DNA of 64,000 bases from Tigriopus japonicus (taxonomy: Eukaryota > Arthropoda > Copepoda > Harpacticoida > Harpacticidae), in NCBI GenBank assembly GCA_010645155.1, contig CM021316.1, positions 4,884,837-4,948,836 on the forward strand, read 5' to 3'. A program made the translations under genes and the position numbers. Each line of letters opens with the position of its first letter. Within the stretch, counting starts at the first letter, position 1. Below are positions 1 to 10,565 of the stretch, one piece after another. The notes beneath the pieces are model-generated. The model had not been told where the DNA came from. It saw only the letters and a program-made list of their open reading frames with translations, and did not search any database.

Positions 1-149
1 ACCAATTTGGGCTGACTGAGTCGAAAGGCAAATCAAAATATTGAGCCCATCCATTGCTAGTAAGCACACCTGATATGTTTTGAGTTCATCTTAATTTGTT
101 CTTCATTTGATGGAATTCTTGACACTGAGGACTTCCTTCTTTGTTTTAT

Positions 150-678
150 GTGGACCTCAATGCGAACGCAGATTCCTCTTGGAAAGGAACCAAATTTACC
201 CCAGAAACTCTCCTCTGGATCAAAACGGGGATTTTTATCGCGCTCATCCATTAGACAACTTGAACAACCCAAGAATATCTTACCTGTCCTTGAATTATCC
301 TGAACTAAAAGACACAACCATATAATAAAAGAAATTCGAGGATGGAACATCATTTATAGAACAATGCCAAGGTGACACAACCTAAAACAAACTTGATTTC
401 ATACAAAGTTTGGCATGTGTTAGTTAAGTTCAGGATAATACATGGATGGGTTCAATTGTAAGTTCAAAGATATTAATAAGACGTTCAAATCGGATAATAG
501 ATAAGCTCGGAAAACCCGGCTATTTTGTTGTTGATAATTCAAGGAATGGTAAGATATTCTTAAGTTGTTCAAGTTTTGTAATGGATGAGCATAAAGAAAC
601 TCCCCGTTTTGGTCCGTGGGAAAGTTTGTTCTTAATCCTTTTGCGGAAAAGAGGAATTTGGGCTCGGATTCCGGTCCA
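150..678. repeat. Foldback repeat with arms of about 150 bp, each arm also an open frame
   Basis: Positions 150-300 read on the minus strand resemble positions 533-678 read on the plus strand, so the two halves form an inverted repeat with a spacer of about 230 bp. Both arms share the words gataattcaagga, ggtaagatattctt and taatggatgagc. Translated outward, each arm encodes a related peptide (DNSRTGKIFLGCSSCLMDE on minus, DNSRNGKIFLSCSSFVMDE on plus) that ends in PRF. Reading frame is conserved between divergent arms, which could mean old coding sequence or simply a shared repeat. No known domain is recognised. The inverted pairing is seen directly; the origin is inference. Confidence 0.6.
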
Positions 679-703
679 TACTTCCGAAGGTTGTAGCAGG
701 TAA

Positions 704-1219
704 CCTAGTCATCATCAGATTTAATTTGATCACTTTGATCGTCATCTTGTAGAAAAGACACCTTGTGGGGGGGTTCATTCGCACTCCATGATGTGGTCAT
801 TCATTCATTCACTATTTCATTCACTCGTTCTTGGCTGAACTTAATGTCTTCGAAACACCCACATCAGACTGATTTTGGGGCGTGGGGTTGACCTTTACCA
901 AGGCTAGAACTTGGCTGGACCCGCTTGAAACACAGAAAACCCCGATTGGCACACTATCTTTAGGAGTCTTGGTCGATTTCCGTTTGATTTTCCACTCCCA
1001 ACATGGCCGTTTGTACTTCTTGTTTACTTACGAACTCTCGGCCTCATCCGTGTGAGGTTGCGAGCTAGGAAATTCCGCGAGTTCGTATCCAGTATTTATA
1101 CTATTATATAGGTTATCCCTGGCTAACTACACCAAAAAATGAAAAACTTGCTTCTTTGCTTCATTCCTTCCTCTAGCCAACCAAGCGGTCACCTCAATTT
1201 TCCGTACGACATCCAGGGT
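704..1219. other. Intergenic, nothing supported
   Basis: No convincing gene or repeat is visible. There is a short imperfect run of cattcattcattcac words near 800. The stretch separates the foldback repeat on its left from the LINE fragment on its right. Confidence 0.4.
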
Positions 1220-1978
1220 CTAGATATCTATGGTCTTAACCTCTTGGATCACTCTACTTTCCTTCTCTAACTGATCGGAATCAATGGAGGCCATAATCTT
1301 TGCTTGGACATCTTCCAATTTGTTTTGGAGGCTGGCTACAACAAATGGATTTGAAGTACGTCGAAGTCTATTTGAAATCTGACAACTCCTTTTGAACAAC
1401 TTCTTTCTAAACTTTGGAATTCTAGACAATCCCCCCCTTTTGCCGTCATTTTTGGAATACACAAAGACAAACAAACCTCATCAAAAATTGAAATCAGCTT
1501 ATTTATGGCTTGATATATGGATGGTTCCTGCTTCAGAGTGGATATCAAAATCCAGCTCTCCCAATCTTTCGACGATGATGGGCCATCTTTGAACTTAAAC
1601 TTGGCCACACCCACCTTTTTTAAAGGTTTAACTCTCAAGCTCACCGGCTTCTGAGTAATGGTTGACAATATCTCAAGAATGTGATGATCTGACAAGCTAC
1701 TAGGGGCAGCATGGACATACTGGATCAGATCAGGATCATTAGAAAAAACCAAGTCTAGAACATTCTTTTCCGTGGTTGCTACACCAACGTGTTGGGAGAG
1801 ATTACGCAAAATCGCAAACTCTTCCAATTTTTCGAAAGACGGCGATGCTGTTTTCTCGAATTCCCGAAATGGGAATGTACCCATCAGGACTAACCTCCCA
1901 CACAACAATGCTAGCCGGAAAATTGAAGTCGCCAACTACAAAGAGTCGAGAACAAACCTCTCGATCTAACTCCTTTCC
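1220..1978 (-). mobile_element. Non-LTR retrotransposon (LINE) fragment: end of endonuclease and linker, degenerate
   Basis: Read on the minus strand, this piece carries the end of an apurinic-type endonuclease (EEP fold) domain. The catalytic-type motif VVGDFNFP lies near 1940, followed by VLDLVFSNDPDLI and the terminal SDHHIL motif near 1680. After this comes the linker leading towards reverse transcriptase (VASLQNKLEDVQAKI, then IDSDQLEKESRVIQEVKT). The same linker starts the copy at 62086 (SLQNKLTLVQAKI), so the two belong to one family. The reading frame breaks at least twice: between GDFN and the rest near 1865, and at a run of seven C near 1434. It is therefore a dead copy. The reverse transcriptase is missing below 1220, and the upstream end meets the foldback element at 1983. 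Confidence 0.8.
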
Positions 1979-1982
1979 TGTG

Positions 1983-2253
1983 AATGGATGAGTGTAATCG
2001 AACGAATTCAGCTGTGGATTTTGGGGCCAAAATGACTAGGGATGAGTCAGAACTAGGCTCTGACATTTCATAGTTTTTGTTTGCTACATGAGGAACAAAT
2101 TCTTATTTGAATTGATTGTCAAAATGAAGAAAACGAGTTGGGCTCACGAATTTTGATTAAATTTTATGGAGGGTGAGTCTCGACTCCGACGCATCCCTAA
2201 CCATTTTGGCCCCAGAATCCCCAGCTGAATTCGTTCGATTACACTCATCCATT
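1983..2253. repeat. Foldback/MITE-like element with arms of about 70 bp
   Basis: The first arm begins aatggatgagtgtaatcg at 1983 and runs through gaacgaattcagctg and ggggccaaaatg to about 2055. Its reverse complement lies at 2181-2253 (ending cgattacactcatccatt) with few mismatches. The spacer is about 125 bp and has no open frame. It abuts the upstream edge of the LINE fragment ending near 1978, so it may have interrupted or truncated it. No clear target-site duplication is visible. Confidence 0.8.
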
Positions 2254-3306
2254 GGAGAGCTGATAGCAATGAAGAAGAGCTACAAGAAGGTTTTTTAAAA
2301 CCGTAAGATCAAAAGCCTTGATGTGACAAATCAAAACTTCTACTTCTCTTTTCGACTTATGAACATGACTAAAATGTAAGTCTTTCCTGACAAATACAGT
2401 AGACATACGCCCCCGTGTTCAATTCTGCAAATTTATTGTTCAAAAAGTGGAAATTTCGACACGAGGTCCCAATATTTACCAAGATGAAGACAATTTTAAC
2501 CCTCAAAATAACTTAGAACTTCAAAGACATTTTCATTGCATTTTTCGATTAAGAAATGGGATTCAGCTTAGTCAGCCAACTAGACATTAAGAATGAATTT
2601 TATTCTCTGTGTAAGCTTTGGGTACTGCTGGACCAGTGTTGCCGTTTTCAGTGACATGTTGCAAATCTTGTGGTATGAGATCTCTCTTGCGACACAATTT
2701 TGGTGCCAAGCGATTTTTCACTAAACCTTAAAAACCTTTTGGTTCCAGGGTATTTTGCAGCTGTTAACTTGTTGTCTCCACAAGCATTGACATTGATTCT
2801 ATAAAACATTCTGAAGGTATACTTGATACCTGAAGTAATTCCTCCTGATTGAACATTTTGAATACCCAATGTTGGAACCGAAGGTACAATCCAGAAGTTT
2901 AAAACAATATCAGTTTTTAGTACAATTTCATAGTATTTTGTCATGAGGCTTTTCGCAACCTCTGCAAACCACCGCATTTAACATTTTTGTAGACCTTCAA
3001 TTTTGGCCATTGAAATGTTTGCCTACACTTCGGGCGAGCTGAAATACACAAACATGAGGAAAAGGGCAAGATTTCACTTAATTTGGGAACTCTTTACAAA
3101 CCTTATCTGTAATTGAATTTGAGCCTTCTGCTTTTTAGGGAGTAGTTTAAATATCTAATATTTTCCCCTGATGTCGGTGATTCACGGCCAGCTTCCTCCA
3201 TGTATACATTCATGAAGGGACAAAACTTTTTCTCCTCATAGTTCCATAAAATGCGCCAACAATGTACCTCATGTCCTATTTTGTCAGAGCTCAAGCATTA
3301 CATTTT
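2254..3306. other. AT-rich intergenic sequence, no recognised gene
   Basis: Two open stretches on the minus strand (2648-2977, 109 codons; 3103-3294, 63 codons) match nothing I recognise. They show no signal peptide or domain and have no splice partners I can defend. The region is probably old repeat material. Confidence 0.35.
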
Positions 3307-3740
3307 ACTAGGGCTCAGACAAACTTGCAACAAAAGTTGTAGCTTTTGATGTTTTCGATCAACTTTAGCAACTTTTCGACTATTCACGCTACTAAAAATA
3401 ACCTTTGGCGTTTCCCTGTCTCTATCATTGGTAATTAACATTGCAAAGCAACACTGAGTTTTTCATCATAATATTACCTTTAACTTTTGGAACTTCTTGT
3501 GATTTTTAGAAATTCTTATGTAATATTTTTGAACACATGAAAAATTTTCTTCCAAATTTGACAATATTTTAGGCCAATTCTCACATTTGAAGTTGATAGG
3601 CGAAATTTTATTGCCGAAATAATGGGAGTTTCATAGCAATTTTCGTCAAATTGATTGCACCTTTTGGCACAAATGATTATAGCTTCGGTAATAAAAAAGT
3701 ACAACTTTAAGCCAAAAATAGCAACTTCATCCAAGCCTTA
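3307..3740. mobile_element. Non-autonomous DNA element, copy A of a family with AGGGCTC-type ends
   Basis: The left end reads ctagggctcagacaaacttg. The right end, reverse-complemented, reads aaggcttggatgaagttgct. These resemble the two ends of the element at 29860-30815 (ctagggctcagaaaaagttg and cagggctcggataaagttaa), with copy A inverted relative to that copy. The ends form an imperfect terminal inverted repeat, and the interior is rich in TTGC and GCAACTTT words. The family is inferred from end similarity between two copies. No transposase is encoded, so it would have depended on another element. Confidence 0.6.
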
Positions 3741-3807
3741 ATTGAAACACAATTGTGTTCCAAAGCAAAATAGTATACAAAATGTCTTGACGTTAGTCTC
3801 ATGCGTA

Positions 3808-4438
3808 GGGACAGGAAGTTTAGACGAATACAACTGTCAAATTAAACAAAAAAAAAAAAAGACGAATAGAATTGCCTGATCAGACGAAAAAAGACGAATA
3901 AAATTGACCGATCAATGGGCAAGAGATTTTCGGTAGTACATATGTCAAATAAAAACCAAGAGTTCAAAAATGCCTCTTTTTAGGGAGGGTTTTCTGTAGA
4001 GCTGAAGTCAGATATGCAGATACATTAATTGTTCTCATGGCCAGAAAGCTTTTTCAACCCAATAGTAACCTTTTCTTTCTGTGTCTGTTGGGCAACACTA
4101 CGAGTATAAGTTAATTTGAAAGTGCGGATTGTATTTTGTTGGTGCAAAACCGCAACTGACAATCCAATTGTTACTCTGCCATAAGCTTTGGCGTTGAACT
4201 TTCTTTGAAGTTATCATTTGCTTGGTAGATTGAAAACAACGCTTAATGAGCTTGAAATCCAAGGAAATCCAAGTTTTTGGCCAATTAAACGAGAAAAGAC
4301 GAATAAAATTGCCCGATCAGATGAAAAAAGACGAATAAAGTCCAAATTAAACGAAAAAAAATCGCGACGAATAAAAGTAAAAAAGATGAATAAAGACGAA
4401 TAAAGACGAATAAGTTTATTCGTCTAAAGTTCCTGTCC
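3808..4438. mobile_element. MITE-like element with terminal inverted repeats and internal GACGAATAAA repeats
   Basis: The left terminus gacaggaagtttagacgaat near 3810 is mirrored by tattcgtctaaagttcctgt at about 4417-4436, giving terminal inverted repeats of about 22 bp with one or two mismatches. The word agacgaataaa and variants recur next to both ends and several times internally (3880-3905, 4290-4415). The element is about 630 bp and has no coding capacity. Both flanks contain tctcat, but not directly adjacent, so a duplication is unproven. Confidence 0.7.
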
Positions 4439-5497
4439 ATTCTCATAAGGCATGGTTGGTCTTGATGGATGTCAGCAATTTCTTGCCCATAACGAGGATC
4501 AACAAGCAATTTGTTAAAAAGTCATTTCATTGCGTATTGGAAAATATAGGAATAAAACGTAAATAGATGTTGTGGCTTCCTTGCAAAATTCTAGTGAATT
4601 TCTCATTACACAAAGAAATTTGGTGGTAATGTGTTGGACATAATTGTTCAACATCCCCTTCTTGCTTCGGTTCCATTGTACTGTGGTCCTCGAGATTTGA
4701 CCTGTTTGAGGTAACTTTACGTATGCACTATTTGTTATTAAATTGACGCTCATGATCTCATCTTACCTTTGAAATTATAATTTTTTACCTTATTAGCCTT
4801 TGAAGGCTTGCCAAAATCGTGGGTGTCGGAAGATGACCTTCCCTTTCTTCTGAAACCTCGATTTTCGTTTAAGATCAGTGCTGCTGTCTTAGATCATTTA
4901 TTAGTCACTAGATAGCGTGCAAGTTTTAGTCAGGCTGATTTGGCAAGCGGAGCCGGATACGTTGAATTTGTAAGGAAAATGTAACCAAATATGATTGCAT
5001 GTTGTCAGGGGCCACCAAAAAATTGTTGATAGGCTCGGGGGCCCACAAATTAACGATCAAAGAGCTTTGGAGCCACGAGTTAGAAAATTGAATAGGTGTA
5101 AAAATTCAAGTTAAAAAACGATTTCCAAATATTTTGTATTCAGCTAATGAAATTGACTCAAAAATATACTCTTTAATTATTAGGGAATGTATTTCATGCT
5201 GCAACATATGGGTTTAAGCATTTAAGGTACTTCTGATAAATAAGCCATTCGATCAATTCGAGAGTAATCGCATAGTCTGAAGGTTGCTTTTTCCTCGCTA
5301 AAATTTTAAAGCAGAACATTTTGTCCGCCACTTGGACAACATGGATCATTTCTTTTTGGGAAATATCAAGGTATTGGTAGTTCAGGTGTCGTGCATGTAA
5401 CTGCGTGAATTCAAACGAATGCCAACACCCAAAATAATTTGTAGCGGGGTCAATTTTCTTGGAATTCTCTTCTTGAAAAAAAATTGAAATGCTATAC
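4439..5497. other. Intergenic, 3' flank of the RhoGEF gene
   Basis: No gene is visible. The stretch should hold the 3' UTR of the minus-strand RhoGEF gene. The nearest AATAAA-type signal on that strand is a TTTATT near 4897, which is far from the stop, so the real poly(A) site is uncertain. Confidence 0.35.
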
Positions 5498-8400
5498 TCA
5501 ATCATTCGGCACTTTTTCCAAATAGGTGGAAGGCGCCCAGCCTTCAGGGTAAGGATAGGCCGATAACCGCACGTACCACCAACCTGCACATCCTACTTTC
5601 ACCAACTCAACGATCTCGTCCTCGGTCAAATCAATTTCTCGCCCAGTCAAGGCCATATAATCAGCCAGGACCATGTACCGCCCCCCATGCTCATAGTGCT
5701 TGCTTCCATTGCCATCCATTTCTGGGGAACTCCGGTCGCCAGCACAATCCAATGACCTCGATCTCAGGGGTGCGTTAGCTCGCCCACTCTCCAACGACCT
5801 CGACCGTGTCAACCGAGAAGATTTGGAGCTTCGAGCATGATGCTCGCCTGATTCGGTTGAGGCTGTCGTTGTTGAGGCCGTGTCGTAAAATATTTGAGGT
5901 TGGCCCCGGTGTCCCCGATGTTCTTTCTGTCGAATGATGACTTTTCGGAGGTCGGTGCCGAAGTCATCTTTAATCTTTTTGGTTTTGGCCTCCAATGTAT
6001 ACAACTCGTTCCGACCGTGAACCCACAACTCGATTTTTTTCTCCTCGCCTTTCACGATACTGGACATACCGAGGCTACTTGTTCCCAAAGAAAATTTGAA
6101 GTGGTAGGTTTGGTTCTTCTCGTTGATGGCCTTGCAGAACACCACGTGGTTGTCGTATAGGAACACATGACGTCGTTGGCTCTTATTTCGACTGAAGAGA
6201 ATTTGACTTTGTCCCTTGTTCTCCGATGTGACTTGGAACGTCTCATGATTATTCAACGTCCCTAGAGGTTTCACTGCGTTTGGTAACCCTTTAATTGTGA
6301 TGTCGTGCATACTGTCGTTCACTACTTTGATTACACTTAACAGCTCGGCCAGAGCCTCTTCCAACTCGGGTTTACCGCAAACCACATTCGAGCTCTCCGT
6401 GAGGTCTTTTATTAAGAGCTGGTATTTCGTAAGTCTTTGCATTGGTTTAAGGAGATAGGAACTCAAAGGAAGCTGGTGGCCCGCCTCTTGCTGGCAATGA
6501 ACCAGAATGGAGGATGGGGTTTGCTCCCCTCCCAGATCTTGTATGGCTTGACGAGAAGCAGACATATTTTGACAATAGTGACTGTAAAGTATCTTGACCT
6601 CGTGGCAGTTGGCTAAGATGGTTCGGGCCACACCCGAAGGATTTACCCCGCACCTCTCCAGTTCAGGGTGAAAGGCGGTGGAATGGAATTCGTGAATTTC
6701 GTCCAAATTCCCAAAAATGATTTGGGCTTTTTGACGAGTTTCGGTAAGGTTGGACACCTCCAATTTGTCTCGGTAGTGGATTAAAATCTCTTCCAAGTCC
6801 GAAACGTATTTTGATTCTGTGGCCAAGAGCTCAGCTAAGATATTTTCCCGTCTAATTTTCATAGACTCGTTGGGATCGTGCTCGGAAAGCGAGAATTTTC
6901 GGTCCGTTCTGAAATATAAATATCAAAGGATGCGTCAATTTAGTCTTCCCGTCCAGCAAATCATTCATTTTCCTTCCTTTTTAATTTTTGCCCGTGAATA
7001 GCTTTGGAAAGAATCGACAGAGCTTCAAATATGCTTTGTCAAGTTGTTCTGGGAAGGCGAGGTGAGGCCCCCATGAATACTATCTTTTTTACTCGATGTA
7101 CCTGAACCCCGGTATGTACAGTATCTGGTAAGGGGGTCGAGATGAGTTTCTCTTGAAGTCACCTGTCATGCTCTCGGGTTCAATAGAAATGCAACGCCAT
7201 CCACCTCTATCAAGATAGATGGATGTCTGTGTCTGTCCATTAGAACCAAATTGAAGATGGGCTGGGCTTTCATAAGTAATTTCCATTGAAGCCTCTCCAA
7301 GTTAAAACAACTCAAGCTTTCGTATCGCTAGTTCGCTTTTCACTATCTGCTCAAATACTTGGAGGATGTCCCTTGAAAGATGAGCCACCGTTTGTCATTA
7401 AGGTCAAGCAGATTTGCATTTTCTAGCTTTGAATGCCAAAAAAGAAGCCCTATAATTTCTGAATTTCGAAATTATCTTGTGATCTTATCCAAAGGAGAGT
7501 TACATTTTAAGCATTGTTGCGACAATCTTGCCCCGTGTTTTTACTCACCTCATCGCTTTTGACCTCAATTCTTCTCTCCTCTGCATAACTCGATAGGTGA
7601 CGGCATCCAAGCGCTCGAGCGAATCGTCCACAGCAAAAAGAGTTTGAGCGGACATGAAATTTTTTATCTCGTCAAAGGATTCCTCAAAGTCTTGCCGTGA
7701 TCGCAGTTTCAATTCTTGAGATTTTGAAAGCAAGTAATCAATTTGTCGTATTTGAGAGAACACATCTTCGTCTGGCCCTGACCCGTTTGGCTCGATTCGA
7801 TGGGATTGATTCAGGTCACGCAAATCCAGATGATCTGTGGCGGTTGTGCACCATTTGGCTACCAAATCTAAGCAGTCCATTAGATCAAGAAACTTGTGCA
7901 GAAGCCGTCGTTTCTCGTTGAGCATCAGCTCAAGTTTCTGACAGATCATCTTCAGCTCCGTGATCTTGGGTTGGACACAGTCCGTGGCGAAGTTGTGGGC
8001 GTTCATCAGATCCTGGCCCAACTTGGTGAGCTCACGAGCTTTGGTCATAGCAATGGACACTGACTGGGTGACTGAGTCGATTTTATCCAAGGCGGCATTG
8101 ACTTCTTCCGTCGAGGATCCACTTATAGGGAGTTCTCTCACCATGCGGTCGTTTTCGGCAAATGTGTTTGCTAACTCTCTGTAGCGTTGCTGAAAGGTAT
8201 TGAGCTCCAGGTATTGCACGTAGACATGATCTTGCATTTTCCATGATCGGCTAAAGTATGTCCAAGCCTGGTCCAATTGCTTACAGAGTACTTGAACAGC
8301 CAGTCGTTGCATGACGTTGGCATCCGGACGTTGGAGGCTTTTCAACATAAGTAATCCATGATCCGTCAAATCTTCAAGCTCCTTCCGTAATTTTCGATAG

Positions 8401-9254
8401 TTGCCCCTGTTCTTAGCGGCAATCTCTCGGAGGGCTTCCCCTCGGTAATTGATATCTTCCTGGTTGAGAAGACCTACAAATTGGGCCAAGCGTCGAGCTA
8501 TTCTTCGCGCATTGTAGCTGAAGCCTTCAACGTGTTCCTGAAGCACCAACCAGTTTTCAATGTCCCCGTTCACTTGACCTCCCAAATCTCTGGGCAGGCA
8601 CTTGGCATCGATGTAATGAAGGAGATCGGCGGGATCATCAATTTGGAAAATGTCAAAATCCAGGAGAAACTCGTCCATTAATTGATGAACAATGTCTTTG
8701 GAACTATTGGACGACACGGTGGAACCATTAGATGAAGAGCTCTGCCGACTTCGAGGCGGTTGATCGCCATCCCGGTGAACCAGATACACTTCTCGGATTC
8801 TGGCCGGGAACAAAGTGATCACTCGATGAAAGACATTCCTGACGTAAGTCCAATCCATACCGGCAGAGCGATCGATTATTAATGCAAATCCTGTGCCTTG
8901 CTCCGTTCGAGGAACCACTGACAAATAATACTTGAAGAGAAGATGGAGGTCACTTTCTAGAACCGTTGGGAAACTGCGACTGCTCGAATCAGGGAAGTAC
9001 ATTATGGGGTAACCCAACTTGGTAAAACCACTTGGCACACCAACCAAGTTCATTCTGACTAATTCTATCACATCTTTCAGCATCACATGACCATTGGCAA
9101 TATTTGATTGTGGAACCATTGGGGCCATTGCTATCCCCGGAACCACATTGGTTCCTGGTCCAAGGCTGCTCATATTGGGCACTTCCATCGTTTTTGCATT
9201 TATCGAAGATGTGGGCCCTAGAGTGGGATGCACAGTCCCTACAGGCGACTCCAT
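5498..9254 (-). CDS. Dbl-family Rho guanine-nucleotide exchange factor, MCF2L/DBS-like (CRAL-TRIO, spectrin-type, DH, PH, SH3)
   Basis: This predicted GEF would load GTP onto Rho-family GTPases at membranes. Exon 1 is 9254-7549 and exon 2 is 6908-5498, with a 640-nt GT-AG intron. The AG/G split codon keeps frame and gives 1038 codons. The first ATG of the open frame (MESPVG) is chosen. Residues of about 55-230 form a CRAL-TRIO/Sec14-like lipid-binding domain (ALIIDRS, LPRDLGG). Residues of about 250-560 are helical and spectrin-repeat-like. Residues of about 588-770 form the DH catalytic domain (ILAELLATESKYV, then SYLLKPMQRLTKYQLLIKDL). Residues of about 777-900 form a PH domain (HVFLYDNHVVFCK). 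A Ser-rich linker has two RSRSLE/RSRSLD sites that resemble 14-3-3 motifs. Residues of about 976-1036 form an SH3 domain (MVLADYMAL, WWYVRL). The domain order is that of MCF2L and differs from Trio, which has many more spectrin repeats. A named orthologue is not proven. Confidence 0.93.
6909..7548 (-). other. Single intron of the RhoGEF gene
   Basis: The donor reads AG/GTGAGTAAAA at 7549/7548. The acceptor reads TATATTTCAG/A at 6909/6908. The phase-2 join makes an Arg codon. The intron falls just before the DH domain. Nothing else is recognised in its 640 nt. Confidence 0.88.
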
Positions 9255-9800
9255 ATTGTATTTTATGTAGATACTAGTCTTCACTCGTTGCAACAATCAT
9301 GCTGTGTTCTGATTGTGATCGTAAGGCGCACATTTGTCCCCAAATTCCTCATCCGGTTGGATTTTCTAAAAAAGCACACTTGTTTCTTGGTTGAGTCACT
9401 TGCACTTATGAAGGCTTCTGAGTCCTCGCCAAGGCCTCATCTTTCATTCAAGAGAAGCCTTTGAGGTTACACTTCATGCGGGAAAGACCCCCTTGAGCAA
9501 GCCCGGGCGATACTGTCGGTACATTTTCTAACGCTCTTGATTGCACCAGACGACAACGCCACGACGAGCCATAGAGACCATTTTTATTTTATCTCTTCCT
9601 TCCACTGCAAGGCCTTGTCCCATCGCTCCAATATCACTGCACTAACACGCCGCACTTCACTTCCTAAAAGGAACCCAACACGGTCTCAGACAGAAAGAGA
9701 CAGGGATAGACAGACTGCTTTCTCGTTAAGTGCTAACGGTTCTGCTGTATGGCTTGGGGTGGTTCTTCTATAAAGGGATCGACTCTTAAGTTTCCTCACA
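9255..9800 (-). promoter_or_regulatory. Probable 5' UTR and promoter region of the RhoGEF gene
   Basis: This is the sequence upstream of the chosen start. No minus-strand TATA box stands out. A plus-strand TATAAAG at about 9767-9773 would drive transcription away from the RhoGEF gene, but no supported plus-strand gene follows. The assignment rests on position only. Confidence 0.3.
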
Positions 9801-10394
9801 CTCGCTGTGGATACGAGAATGCCGAAATGCTACGGATTCCATTTGGTTTTACAGGAAGCAGATGGACTCGCCTCTTTGAAACGAGCTTGTACAAAATGCT
9901 TGTCGGCTGAGAAAAAAGAAAGCCATTCGCCCGCTCACAAGTTGAGTCGCCAATTTGGAACTCTTTTTTTTTCACGGCACTTTGGATCAAAACGCTGGGT
10001 TGGGCTGTTCTTTTTTGACTAGCTAGTTCCACCAATTTGGCCAGGTTGTCTTAATTCCGATGACTCCCTGTCTGAATGATATTCTCAAACATTGATGGAT
10101 GATGGAGAAATTTCCAGAGGTGAACTTATTTTCGTGATGGAGCAATAATCCCTCATGGCATTGGGTCGATTCTTTGAGGCTTGTCAAATACATCATACCT
10201 GCCACAATGTGGTCGAGAGTGGGCGACACCTTTGAAGCCAAAAGCGTGTGGACATCACCAATGATTAATGGAAATTTGCTCAAAGAATAGAATATCGTGC
10301 CCAACCAGCAGAAGTTGTAAGATGAGGCATAGATGACGTAACCACTACTTATCCGGGACTTTCAGATCCCACGTTGCTTTTGTTCAATTGGATT

Positions 10395-10565
10395 ATGATG
10401 TGCTTCTTTGCTCTTCTTATTCTTGTGGTCAGTTACAGTTCCTTGTCTGTTTCAGCCGAGCAGGAGGAAAAAAAGCCGAATGTTCGTTTTAGTTTTATAA
10501 AAGTCATGGAAGCAGGTTCAGAATCAAACCCACATATCTTGCTTGCCCCCGGAAATTGGAGATGA
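10395..10565 (+). CDS. Small open frame with a signal-peptide-like start, unknown
   Basis: Two consecutive ATG codons open a 56-codon frame. It begins with a clean hydrophobic leader (MMCFFALLILVVSYSSLSVS, then A), followed by a charged stretch EQEEKKPNVRF. A signal peptidase site after SVSA is plausible. A CRE-like tgacgtaa lies about 60 nt upstream. It could be the first exon of a secreted-protein gene or a chance frame. A possible donor (CAG/GTTCAG near 10515) leads to no partner exon I can defend. No family is recognised and no expression evidence is possible here. Confidence 0.2.
   Translation: MMCFFALLILVVSYSSLSVSAEQEEKKPNVRFSFIKVMEAGSESNPHILLAPGNWR

Noticed and set aside
5194..5589. 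131-codon minus open frame overlapping the RhoGEF C-terminus
   Set aside because: It is a different frame from the SH3 domain, which ends at a proper stop at 5498, and it shows no domain.
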